A DNA stretch of 64,000 nt from a bacterium (GTDB lineage: Bacteria > Bacteroidota > Ignavibacteria > Kapaibacteriales > UBA7675). How positions within the stretch are numbered: position 1 is the stretch's first letter; every line of letters starts with the position of its first letter. The position numbers and the translations under genes are program-made. The stretch spans positions 124,001-188,000 of the forward strand of contig JAUIKM010000005.1 of NCBI GenBank assembly GCA_030430495.1, written 5' to 3'. The notes under the pieces are model-generated. The model saw only the letters and a list, made by a program, of their open reading frames with translations, made no database searches and was not told the DNA's origin. Shown piece by piece: positions 37,815 to 46,371 of this stretch.

Positions 37815-38305
37815 ATCTAACGCCGGGTCGGGCTGCGTCCTCAGCATAATTAACAGGCGATTGTGCCTCTTGCTGCCTGATCCGGAGTCGGCCATGGGAT
37901 GTGCCCGCTGTTCACCACTCACAGGTTCAGAACTCATGGTGCACCATGCGTTTTGGCCTGTTGGTACGAGATGTAGTTGTTAATACAGGCGCACGGAACA
38001 CTGCGATTCTGTGCGGCCGATTTTTCAGGAGGAAAATCCCTTCACAGGAATGGAGGAGCGGTCGCGCAAATGTCGGGACGGCGCTGGAAAAGGCGAAGTG
38101 CCGGTCGCCGGCTGCTTTAAACGCGCTGAGTCCCGTGTGTTGCTGTGCGTGCGCCGCCGGGACGTCGACCCGAATTGCATCTTCAAACAAAAGCCTCCGA
38201 ACCCAAAAGTTCGGAAGCTTTACGTTTAACGACAAGCCAAACAAAAAAATCATGCAGCCGGCCGGAGTTCAGCGACGGCAACGGCCCGCGCACAGTGTGA
38301 ATGGC
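37815..38305. other. Intergenic gap
   Basis: Apart from the terminator at 38191-38220 serving the minus-strand operon, nothing is recognisable. Confidence 0.5.
38191..38220 (-). terminator. Terminator of the five-gene amine operon
   Basis: Read on the minus strand, AAGCTTCCGAAC and GTTCGGAGGCTT pair over 12 bp with one mismatch and a 6-nt loop, followed by TTGTTTG. It lies 85 bp past the ATP-grasp stop codon. Confidence 0.75.
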
Positions 38306-39781
38306 TTATTTCGTCAGGCTGCCTGTAAACACGGGTTTCTCGCGTTTGTCTTCGAACAGTTCCGAGACATATTGACCGCGGAAGGCCTTGATCCAGCGTT
38401 TGGCGCGATCCGTCAACTGAAAGTCGTCCGTCATCATGCGGCCGCGCGCCACCAGAATGCCGAGATCCGCGCCCTCGTAAATATAGTCGCCCGCTTTGGC
38501 GATGCGCAGGAAAAAGGCTTCGTTCTCCGCGTCGACGGCGCGGCGGTGCGTGTCCATGCGGTCGAACTGAATATGCCCGTTGTCGTACAGATGCCAGATG
38601 CCGGAACGCGGCGCGGTGTTGACGTGCTCGATCGTGTCTTCCGTGTGTTTAATAACCAACTGGCTCCAGCCGTCGATATTTTCCTGATTGCTCCAACGCT
38701 CGTTGATCTCGTCGACGTCCAGGTCGTAGTCGACATCCATCCATTCGAGGATGTGAAACAGGTACAGCGGGGCGTCGGCCAGGGCAAAGACTGCGTGATT
38801 GGTGATCGAGCTGGCGCCGGTGACGCGCGGGTTTAACTCGCCCAGGTAAATACTGCCGTTGTCCTGGTCGATTAAAAAGTCGAGTTCAAAGTAGCCGCGA
38901 TAGCCTTCCTCGCGCAGTTGGTTGCCGAAGAGCTGTGTGTATTCGTGTGCTTTGGCGCGCAATTCCGGCGTGAAGGCGTCGGCGTAAATTTCGTTGCCGC
39001 ACCAGCCGCCCTTGTAGGGCGTTAACTCTTCGAAGCCGACGAGTTCGGTCATCAGCGGAGCGACGATCGTGCCGTGGCGCGTCACGCAGGCCTCGATGGC
39101 CGCGCCGCGGCAGTTGATGCGTTTCATGACTTTGACTTCGTCTTCGGCGCTGATTTCCTCGGCGTGTTTGTTAAACTCTTCTTCGTTGCTGATGAAAAAG
39201 GTCGTGTGCCCCGAATCGCCGAAAGGCGTCTGAATGACGAGGTCGTCGCCGAGGTCGGCGGCAACACGGAGCAGGTGTTTGTAGTCTTCGACCGCGGTTA
39301 ACACATTGGGGACGCAGGGGACGTCGGCTTTTTCGGCAATGCGGTTGGTGTTAACCTTGTTGTCCATGTCATTGCGCATTCTGGCGCTGGGGAACATGAT
39401 TTCGAGGCCCAGTTTCTGCGCCAGTTTCTCCGAGGTTTCGTCGAACATCAGGAACATGGCCTTGCCGGCTTCGCCGTCTTTGCTGCGCCGGCGGATGAAG
39501 TCCTGCACTTCCGGATGCTGCAACAGGTAGTTGTTGATATCCTCGATGCTTTCGAATTCATCGTGAGGTATTTCCTGTTTGGGCGAGAATACGTTGGGAT
39601 GCAGCCCGTCAAAACACTCGATGTGGCAAATAAAACGAAAGCCGCGAATCCATTCGTCCGCACCGAGCAGGTTGAAATTGGTCGCGCTGATGAAATAGAT
39701 GGGCACTTCGTTTTTGTAGAAATAGCGACGAATATCGGAAACGCCGTTCAAAACCTTGCTGTCCTTGGCTGCCTTATCCAT
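38306..39781 (-). CDS. ATP-grasp ligase (biotin-carboxylase-like), last gene of the amine operon
   Basis: ATG 39781 has a perfect AGGAGG ribosome site (491 aa). After a ~130-residue N-terminal domain the ATP-grasp fold is visible: NTNRIAEKADVPCVPNVL, DDLVIQTPFGDSGHTTFFI (ATP-binding region), EVKVMKRINCRGAAIEACV, and the metal-binding FELDFLIDQDNGSIYLGELNPRVTGASS. There is no biotin-carboxyl-carrier domain, so it is probably not a carboxylase. It more likely ligates a carboxylate to an amine using ATP. It starts 43 bp after the decarboxylase-like gene. I infer it couples to the product of that enzyme, but the substrate is unknown. Confidence 0.85.
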   Translation of the reverse strand: MDKAAKDSKVLNGVSDIRRYFYKNEVPIYFISATNFNLLGADEWIRGFRFICHIECFDGLHPNVFSPKQEIPHDEFESIEDINNYLLQHPEVQDFIRRRSKDGEAGKAMFLMFDETSEKLAQKLGLEIMFPSARMRNDMDNKVNTNRIAEKADVPCVPNVLTAVEDYKHLLRVAADLGDDLVIQTPFGDSGHTTFFISNEEEFNKHAEEISAEDEVKVMKRINCRGAAIEACVTRHGTIVAPLMTELVGFEELTPYKGGWCGNEIYADAFTPELRAKAHEYTQLFGNQLREEGYRGYFELDFLIDQDNGSIYLGELNPRVTGASSITNHAVFALADAPLYLFHILEWMDVDYDLDVDEINERWSNQENIDGWSQLVIKHTEDTIEHVNTAPRSGIWHLYDNGHIQFDRMDTHRRAVDAENEAFFLRIAKAGDYIYEGADLGILVARGRMMTDDFQLTDRAKRWIKAFRGQYVSELFEDKREKPVFTGSLTK

Positions 39782-39824
39782 GGATGATGTCCTCCTGTGT
39801 GTATTTCTGTTTAAAGTATTCTGA

Positions 39825-42566
39825 TCATTCGTTGGTTGCGGCGCCGCCGTCGTGTGCAAAACGCCGCAGCGCGCCCATTGCGGTGGCCGTTTGCTGCCTG
39901 TTTAACACGGAATCGCGGAAGATGCGCAGGCCGAGGTCGGCGCGGTAGCCGTGAATTTCGCTGACGTCCAGTGCGAGCATGAAGCGGACGATTGCCTCGC
40001 TTACAAGCTGACCCGGAACGAGCACGGGGAAACCGGGCGGATAGGGGATGACAAAGGACGAGGCGACGAGCGCGCGTCCCGTGTTTAAAATGTCCAGGCA
40101 GTCTTTCAGCGGCACGTATTCGCAGTTCTCTTCGTGATAGGCCAGAAAATATGCCAGGCGCAGGTTGCCGCCGGGAACGCCTGGAACAGCCTGAAACGAG
40201 GAGTGGAAACTGCTGAAGTCGGGTAGCGGAGGCGCCTCCTGCGTCAGCGAGTGAATGCGTTCGTCGGCGATCTGCAGTTCGCGCGTGTTTAAGGAGCGGC
40301 GCCGCTCGTCCAGCTCGTCCGCTATCTGCAGCAGGGCATTCGTCAGGTAGGCCACGCTGCTGCGCGTCGTACCGATGTTTGTCATCAGCAGGACCGTATT
40401 GCGCGAGGTTTTGTTAATCTGAATGTTAAAGCGGTCCATCAGGTATTCGTTTTTGAATGTATCGCCGTCGACGCCGGTACGCCCGATAAACAAGGTTATC
40501 TTGGTTGGGTCGAGCACAAATTCATCGTGCGCCCAGGCGTTTTCCATCCGCGTCCAGCCGTTTTGGCTGTCGTAGTATTCGTGCAGACCGCTTTCGCGGA
40601 ACTCATTGGGGATGAAATCGCGTACGGTCAGCACGTCGAAGTAGCGCTTCAGGCGCGGATTGTCGTTAATCTTGGCGCGCAGGACCATTGCCAGCTCGAT
40701 GCTTTTTTCCACCAGTTCATACCCTTCGAACTGTACCTGGCGGCGTCCGGCGTCGAGCGACGCGAGCATCTGGTAGTTGGGCGAGGTTGAGGTGTGCGTC
40801 ATATAGGCTTCCAGGAAGGTGGTTTCGGCTTTGCGCCGGAAATCTTCGTCCCAGATGTGAATCATCGACCCCTGGCGGAAACTGCTGAGGGTTTTGTGCG
40901 TGCTTTGTGTGGCGTAGACGCGGATGCGCACTTTGTCGGGATCGGGCAATAGCGGCGTTGCGTCCGCGGGCAGTTGTGCAATGTGGTCGGCGTAGGTTTT
41001 GCGGTATTCGTCCGAGCGATACTTGTGCCACAACTTGTGCGCGCAGGCCATACCGGTACGCTGTTTGTAGGTATACGTGAATCCGGCGAAGGCAAACCAG
41101 GCTTCGTCCCAGAGGAAGACAATGTCGGGTTTGATCGCCAGGACGCGCTCCATAAATCGCTCGACGTTGTAAACAAGGCCGTCGAACGTGCAGTTTGTCA
41201 GCAGCAGCATTTTAACTTTGTCCAGGCGTCCCCCGGCGCGCAGCTCTTCCATTTTTTCGATGATGCTGTCCAGCGTCACCGCGCCATACATCGAGTATTT
41301 TTCGATTGGATATGAGTCGAGGTACACGGGAAAGGCACCCGAAAGCACCAGGCCGTAGTGGTGCGATTTGTGGCAGTCGCGATCGATCAACACGACATCG
41401 CCCGGTTCGGCCAGCGACTGAACGACGATTTTGTTTGCCGTCGATGTGCCGTTCGTCACAAAAAAGGTCTGGCGCGCGCCGTAGGCTTTTGCCGCCATTT
41501 CCTGGGCCGCCTTGAGTGTGCCGGTCGGCTGCAGCAGCGAGTCCAGGCCGCCGGTGGTTGAGGATGTCTCGGCCAGGAACATGTTGCGGCCGTAGAATTC
41601 GCCGAAGTCGCTAATCCAGCGCGACTTGAAGACGCTGTTGCCGCGTGAAATCGGCATGGCGTGGAAGACGCCCGTCGGCTTCTGGCTGTATTCACACAGA
41701 GCGCTGAAAAAGGGCGTGTTGTAGCGATCGCGAATGCCGCGAATAATGCTCAGGTGCAACTCCTGCATGTCCTCGCGCCGGTAGTAAATGCGCCGGAAGA
41801 GTTGCAGCGTCGACTCCTTCAGGTCGCTCAGCGCCGTATCCGTCACGTAGTAGGCGTCGAGCTGCGGCCGAAAGCGCGCCACCAGGCGGCCGAGCAGGGG
41901 CCCCAGGTCGCTCTGCGGCAGGTCGGCCGCATCGATTTTCAGCAAATGGCGCAGGTAGGGTTCTATCAGCGGCGGCAGTGCGCCGGCGCGGTAGCGCGGA
42001 GCATAACGCACGACAACGGCCTGAATGTTGTGGTTAAACAGGAGCGCTATCAGCGCGTCCTGAAAGGTGTGTTGTACCGTGATGTCGTACACGAACTGGT
42101 CGCCGGGCGAGCGCAGTTCGCGCACGCGCGCGCGCAGCGCCGCTTCATCCATCGGACTGAGGTCTTCGACAAAGAGGACTTCAAAGTAGTTTTTGCGTTT
42201 GTCGACCTGGCGTTCTTGCGGCACATCCTTCGCCGTCTCGTCGTCGTCGTCTTCCATCAGCTGCGGCGCGGCGCGGTAGGCCTCGCTGACGAGCATTCGA
42301 TTGAGCGAAGCGGCTTCGTGTTCAAGGAGGGCGTATTCCCTGCGTTCCAGCAAACGTTTAAGCTTGTCGACGCGCTGCAGGCCGGGAAAGGCAAAGTATC
42401 GTTCGACGGTCCCGAGGCGTTTGATGTGTTCAGCGCCTTGTTTGCGCAGTTGTTTAAGTCGCGCTGCTTCGATCCCGGCGCGCGTCATTTCAACGCACAG
42501 GTTCTTGAATTCCGTCCACAGGTCGAGGCGGAGCTGGCCGATGCTGTAGTAGGGAGCGCTGGTCAT
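39825..42566 (-). CDS. Orn/Lys/Arg-decarboxylase-fold PLP enzyme with long N-terminal extension
   Basis: The 913-aa protein belongs to the fold-type-I basic amino-acid decarboxylase group. Key residues are present: DRDCHKSHHYG (His stacking on PLP), FLWDEAWFAF (Asp for the pyridine nitrogen) and QSTHKTLSSFRQGSMIH (PLP lysine). It is longer than ornithine or lysine decarboxylases of the AdiA/CadA type (about 710-755 aa), with ~330 residues before the catalytic core. That segment includes a possible receiver-like wing domain (FEVLFVEDLSPMDE). The usual DEAHGAH is replaced by DEAWFAF, so substrate or reaction may differ. It overlaps the VOC gene by 4 bp (ATGA). Decarboxylation of arginine or a related amine precursor is the likely reaction. 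Confidence 0.85.
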   Translation of the reverse strand: MTSAPYYSIGQLRLDLWTEFKNLCVEMTRAGIEAARLKQLRKQGAEHIKRLGTVERYFAFPGLQRVDKLKRLLERREYALLEHEAASLNRMLVSEAYRAAPQLMEDDDDETAKDVPQERQVDKRKNYFEVLFVEDLSPMDEAALRARVRELRSPGDQFVYDITVQHTFQDALIALLFNHNIQAVVVRYAPRYRAGALPPLIEPYLRHLLKIDAADLPQSDLGPLLGRLVARFRPQLDAYYVTDTALSDLKESTLQLFRRIYYRREDMQELHLSIIRGIRDRYNTPFFSALCEYSQKPTGVFHAMPISRGNSVFKSRWISDFGEFYGRNMFLAETSSTTGGLDSLLQPTGTLKAAQEMAAKAYGARQTFFVTNGTSTANKIVVQSLAEPGDVVLIDRDCHKSHHYGLVLSGAFPVYLDSYPIEKYSMYGAVTLDSIIEKMEELRAGGRLDKVKMLLLTNCTFDGLVYNVERFMERVLAIKPDIVFLWDEAWFAFAGFTYTYKQRTGMACAHKLWHKYRSDEYRKTYADHIAQLPADATPLLPDPDKVRIRVYATQSTHKTLSSFRQGSMIHIWDEDFRRKAETTFLEAYMTHTSTSPNYQMLASLDAGRRQVQFEGYELVEKSIELAMVLRAKINDNPRLKRYFDVLTVRDFIPNEFRESGLHEYYDSQNGWTRMENAWAHDEFVLDPTKITLFIGRTGVDGDTFKNEYLMDRFNIQINKTSRNTVLLMTNIGTTRSSVAYLTNALLQIADELDERRRSLNTRELQIADERIHSLTQEAPPLPDFSSFHSSFQAVPGVPGGNLRLAYFLAYHEENCEYVPLKDCLDILNTGRALVASSFVIPYPPGFPVLVPGQLVSEAIVRFMLALDVSEIHGYRADLGLRIFRDSVLNRQQTATAMGALRRFAHDGGAATNE

Positions 42567-43006
42567 GAAGGGGACTCCGTGTTGTGTGTGTTGCCGCGGC
42601 TGGTGTGCAGCGCCAGGCGATTGCCCTCGGTGTCGATGAAAATGGCAAAGCTGCCGGACTCCTGGTCGATTCGTGTGGAGGGCATGACGACGCGGCCTCC
42701 GCCGTTCGCCACGCGGTCGAGCGTAGTCTGGATGTCGATGCCTGCGTCGAAGTAGATGAGCGGGCCCGTTTCGCTCGGAACGCAGCCCGGGCCGGCCACC
42801 AGCGCTCCGTTGACCCCGGACCGCGGCGGAAACAGCGCCATCCTGTAGTCCTTGCTTTCCACTTTGCTCATGGCGATGTTAAACACATGCTGGTAGAATG
42901 CCGTGGCGCGGTCCAGGTGCAGGACTGGAATTTCAAACCAGTTCAGATAGTGTGTTGTGTTCTTCTTGTTTGGTGTTGCTGCCGATTTCTTCGAGCTGCT
43001 ACCCAT
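42563..43006 (-). CDS. VOC (glyoxalase/bleomycin-resistance) family protein
   Basis: I chose ATG 43006 (147 aa), since GGGAG lies 5 nt before it; an ATG 12 bp upstream falls before that site. After a basic tail (KKSAATPNKKN) the betaalphabetabetabeta VOC units are clear: YLNWFEIPVLHLDRATAFYQHVF, RMALFPP, IYFDAGIDIQTTLDRVANGGGRVVMP, and FAIFIDTEGNRLALHT. Typical metal ligands (a Glu in each half) are only partly evident. VOC proteins range from glyoxalases to dioxygenases and binding proteins. It is translationally coupled to the decarboxylase-like gene and may handle a reactive intermediate of this pathway. Confidence 0.88.
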   Translation of the reverse strand: MGSSSKKSAATPNKKNTTHYLNWFEIPVLHLDRATAFYQHVFNIAMSKVESKDYRMALFPPRSGVNGALVAGPGCVPSETGPLIYFDAGIDIQTTLDRVANGGGRVVMPSTRIDQESGSFAIFIDTEGNRLALHTSRGNTHNTESPS

Positions 43007-43059
43007 AGAATCTCCCATTGATTAAACAAACGAATCCGGCTGCTGGTCCCAGCGCCGCA

Positions 43060-43983
43060 TCACTTGACGGTGTTCGGCAAGTGCGAGATGTTTTCTTCCT
43101 TTTTGCGGAGTTCGCGCAGCTCATCGGTCCGTTGCGGTTTAATCAGCGGCCCCAGCGATTCAAGGTAGGAGTGATCCGCGTCCTTGCTGTAAATCGTAAA
43201 GTCGCCGATGTGATCGCGGAAGCTCTTGAGCGGCTGGCCCAGGCGCAGTACGCCCAGTTCGCGGCTGCGTTTAACACGTTCAATGTCGATTTCGATCGGG
43301 AAGATCTCCTCCGTCGCGCCCGCCTGGTGCAAGACGCGACCGTCCGGTCCGCAGACGACGGAGCGCCCGCTGCCGCCGGCGTCCAGCCCATTGACGTCAA
43401 AGAAAAAACACTGGTTGACGGTCGCCATGGCTCGCGCAATCGAGAGTTCGATGTCGCGATCGATCGTGCCCGTCATCGTCGGGTGCAGGATCACCTCCGC
43501 ACCCATCACCGTCAGCGTCCGGATCGTCTCCGGGAACCACATGTCGTAGCAGATCGTCACGCCGAAGCGGCCGACATTCGGGATGTCGAAGACGCAGAAT
43601 TCCGAGCCGGGCGTCACGCCGACTTCATAGGGATAGAACGGGAACATCTTGCGATAGCGCGTCACCACTTCGCCGGCCGGATTGATGACGGAGGCCGTGT
43701 TGTAGATGATATTGTCTTTTTTCTCGAACACCGAGCCGGGCAGGAGCCAGATGCGGTGTTTTTTGGCCATTGCCTGCATGGCGGCCTCAAACGGTCCCGG
43801 CACGTCCTGGGCGTAATAGGTTAGCGGGCCGTAGCCGCACAGTTCGCTGAACACGACCATGTCCACCCAGGGGTAGAGATTCATCGTTATGTCCAGCTTG
43901 AGATTCATCATCTCTACATTGGAGTGCGTGGCCGATGTGCGCATCTGGATGCCGGCGATAGCAAAGGGCTTAATGTTCGTCAT
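43060..43983 (-). CDS. Nitrilase-superfamily carbon-nitrogen hydrolase
   Basis: The 307-aa enzyme carries the nitrilase catalytic triad: E47 in FSELCGYG, K112 in YRKMFPF and C145 in VTICYDMWFPE. The sequence around the cysteine and the C-terminal half resemble aliphatic amidases and beta-ureidopropionase/N-carbamoylputrescine amidase relatives. It overlaps the aminotransferase stop codon by 4 bp (ATGA). With a basic amino-acid decarboxylase in the same operon, hydrolysis of an amide or carbamoyl derivative of a diamine is the most attractive guess. Annotation as a specific amidase would be premature. Cytoplasmic. Confidence 0.9.
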   Translation of the reverse strand: MTNIKPFAIAGIQMRTSATHSNVEMMNLKLDITMNLYPWVDMVVFSELCGYGPLTYYAQDVPGPFEAAMQAMAKKHRIWLLPGSVFEKKDNIIYNTASVINPAGEVVTRYRKMFPFYPYEVGVTPGSEFCVFDIPNVGRFGVTICYDMWFPETIRTLTVMGAEVILHPTMTGTIDRDIELSIARAMATVNQCFFFDVNGLDAGGSGRSVVCGPDGRVLHQAGATEEIFPIEIDIERVKRSRELGVLRLGQPLKSFRDHIGDFTIYSKDADHSYLESLGPLIKPQRTDELRELRKKEENISHLPNTVK

Positions 43984-45275
43984 AGTGCTTTTGCAAGCTC
44001 CTCTTCGATGATGTCAAGCCCTCGCGTCAGCAGTTCGTCGCTGATCACAAGAGGCGTCAGAATTCGAATCACGTTTTTGAATGTGCCCGCGCTCAGCAGA
44101 ATCAGGCCGCGCTCGGCGCATCCCCTGATTATCTTCGCGCACAGCTCCGCATCGGCGCGGCGCGGGTCGCCGTCGCGCACGAGTTCAAAACCGATCATGG
44201 CGCCCAGCCCGCGCACGTCGCCGATAGCCGGGTAGTTGGCCTGCATTGATTTCAGACGGCGTGTTATCTGCTCGCCAATTCGGTTCGCGCGCGCATTCAG
44301 ATCGTGCTTTTTGATCAGGTCGATCGTCGCCAGCGCCGCGGCGCAGCACAGCGGGCTGCCGATGTAGGTTCCGCCGATGGTTCCCGGCGCGGCGGCGTCC
44401 ATCACTTCCGCGCGGCCCACCACCGCGGCGATCGGCAGTCCCGAGCCCAGCGATTTTGCGTAGGTGCTTATGTCCGGCGTTACACCGTAGTTCTGCCAGG
44501 CGGCCCACTGCCCCGTACGGCCGAAGCCGCTCTGGACCTCGTCCATAATCAGGATGATGCCGTGTTCGTCGCAAAAGCGTCGCAAGCCCTCCAGGTATTC
44601 CGGCGGCACGGGGTAAAATCCGCCCTCGCCCTGCACCGGTTCCAGGATGATCGCGGCCAGGCTGTCCGGATCAACCACGTTGTAAGCGCTCTCGCGCAGC
44701 CGCTTCAGTTCAAATTCCACGTACTCCGCGTAGCTGCGCCCGCCGCCGTAGCGATAGTAATTGGGGAAGGGCAGCCGGTAGACTTCCGGCGCAAATGGGC
44801 CGCAGTGCAGTTTGTAGCCCACTTTGCTCGTCAAGGTCATCGCCATCATCGTGCGCCCGTGGTACGCGCCGGTATAACACAGCACGGCCTGGCGTTTGGT
44901 CGCCTGCCGCGCGATCTTGATGGCATTTTCTACCGCTTCAGCGCCCGTACTGACGAGCATCGCCTTACTGCTCTCGCCGTGCGGCAGGATTTCCGCCAGT
45001 TGTTCGCACAGCGCCACGTATGGTTCGTACGTCACGACATTAAAGCTGGTATGCAGGTACTTGCCGGCCTGTTCGCGCACCGCCGCCACCACTTCCGGCG
45101 GGCAGTGTCCCGCATTGACAACGCCGATCCCGCCTGCAAAATCGATCAGTTCACGGCCGTCTTCATCGATGATTGTCGCGCCGTACGCCTCGCGTACCGT
45201 CGCGGTGTTAAAGACGCCGACGCCGTTGGCAACGGCTTTGCGCCTGCGTTCGAATAATTGCTGCGATTTAGTCAT
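43980..45275 (-). CDS. gabT: Class III aminotransferase (4-aminobutyrate-aminotransferase-like)
   Basis: ATG 45275 (431 aa) has AAGGAA upstream and heads the operon. Class III features are present: IIDEDGRELIDFAGGIGVVNAGH, VSTGAEAVENAIKIAR (PLP phosphate site), CYTGAYHGRT, ILEPVQGEGGFYPVP, LIMDEVQSGFGRTG (Asp to the PLP nitrogen) and STYAKSLGSGLP (PLP lysine). GTYIGSPLCCAAALATIDLI closes the site. Overall similarity to GabT-type enzymes is strong, but ornithine, putrescine and diaminobutyrate transaminases share these motifs. The next gene overlaps by 4 bp. I infer conversion of an omega-amine (for example GABA or putrescine) to its aldehyde. Confidence 0.88.
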   Translation of the reverse strand: MTKSQQLFERRRKAVANGVGVFNTATVREAYGATIIDEDGRELIDFAGGIGVVNAGHCPPEVVAAVREQAGKYLHTSFNVVTYEPYVALCEQLAEILPHGESSKAMLVSTGAEAVENAIKIARQATKRQAVLCYTGAYHGRTMMAMTLTSKVGYKLHCGPFAPEVYRLPFPNYYRYGGGRSYAEYVEFELKRLRESAYNVVDPDSLAAIILEPVQGEGGFYPVPPEYLEGLRRFCDEHGIILIMDEVQSGFGRTGQWAAWQNYGVTPDISTYAKSLGSGLPIAAVVGRAEVMDAAAPGTIGGTYIGSPLCCAAALATIDLIKKHDLNARANRIGEQITRRLKSMQANYPAIGDVRGLGAMIGFELVRDGDPRRADAELCAKIIRGCAERGLILLSAGTFKNVIRILTPLVISDELLTRGLDIIEEELAKAL

Positions 45276-46371
45276 TGTTCCTTGGTTCCACATGTGTCGT
45301 TGTGCCGGTTCCGGCGGCAGCGCAGTCCTCCGCAGTGTCGGGACCTTGATTCCGACATGCCGACTTTGCACCGGCTTGCGCTGCGTTGCAACCTGAAATG
45401 TTAAGTCCGGGCCCGGGGTGGCCGCGGTCGTTCTTGCGTTTCGACTTCGGCGTTTACGTATAGTTTAAAACGCTGTTTAAGACGGCGGTGTTGTTAAGCA
45501 ACAATGTTCCGCTTTGCAGTGGTCCCGGGCGGCGTTGCACGGATCAACACCCGACTGCGGGAAACGCAAATGGTAAGCACAGTCGCAGTATACGACAATG
45601 CCGCTTAATTATTGCACGGTTTTTCATTAAATCTTTTCAGGCCGCCTTGTTGCTTGTCTGGTGGACGGTTCTGTCTGTGGTGGAAAGTTGTCAAATTATT
45701 CACGGCCTGTGCCTTTTAAGGGCGCAGATGTTAAACAAACGATTTTCGCTGTATCAGTCGGTTGCGGAACTGTGCGCGTCATTGTTGCAACACCGGCTTC
45801 CTGCCGGTCGCCGTCGGTTTTTTTTAAATCCCCTTTTGTTTGTCTTCGATTCAGGTGCGTGCGGTTTTCCTGCCGCAGTTCGCCGCAATCAGTTTTTGTG
45901 TTCCCTGAATCGCCGTGTGGCTCCCGGTGTACTTTTGTGGTCGCAGTCGATGTTATTGCCGCACGCGCGCTTCCTCCTGAGTGTGGACGCACAGTCCACA
46001 AAAACCTGACGTCACAGCTGGAAATGCGGAGATGCCTGCCCTGAACGTTTGTGTTTTCGGAATAACCGAGCTGTGAGCCCTGAGGGCACACAGCTCATAC
46101 GTAATTCTACGTAGTGCTGCACGTCCGCCTGCCAACATCCTGCCGATCAATTTGCCTCCGCCCGATTGAAATCTGGTTGCCTCCCGTGACCGGTCCAGCA
46201 ATACACCGGATGTCCGCCCGGAAACACCCATACACAAAATTGTGACCAGAGTAACATTTGCAGGCAAAGCGCATTCCTGTTTCAAAGGTCGAAAGTTGAA
46301 CCGGCATATCTGCAACGCGTGCCAACCGAGTTATCTCGAAGTGCGCGTGTTAAACGGAAAGGACTACTACC
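45276..46371. other. Intergenic gap (1.1 kb) with a palindromic repeat
   Basis: It presumably carries the promoter of the amine operon on the minus side. It holds the 20-bp repeat at 45794-45813 and copy 4 of the TACGTA-hairpin at 46068. No reading frame here looks coding. Confidence 0.5.
46068..46118 (-). repeat. TACGTA-hairpin intergenic repeat, copy 4 (reverse orientation)
   Basis: GAGCTGTGAGCCC, a TGA loop and a complement with one mismatch (46068-46096) are followed by two TACGTA hexamers (ATACGTAATTCTACGTAGT). It is thus the other copies read on the opposite strand. Confidence 0.8.

Noticed and set aside
38306-39781. Acetyl/propionyl-CoA carboxylase biotin carboxylase
   Set aside because: The ATP-grasp fold is similar, but there is no biotin carrier or carboxyltransferase gene nearby and the N-terminal domain differs.
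41661-42755. 364-codon plus-strand frame opposite the decarboxylase
   Set aside because: The minus-strand protein has conserved PLP-enzyme motifs and translational coupling; the plus frame is a shadow.
18607-46032. Shared 16-mer GCTGGAAATGCGGAGA near 18607 and 46017
   Set aside because: A single 16-bp match without flanking similarity is about what chance allows in 64 kb; I do not treat it as a repeat.
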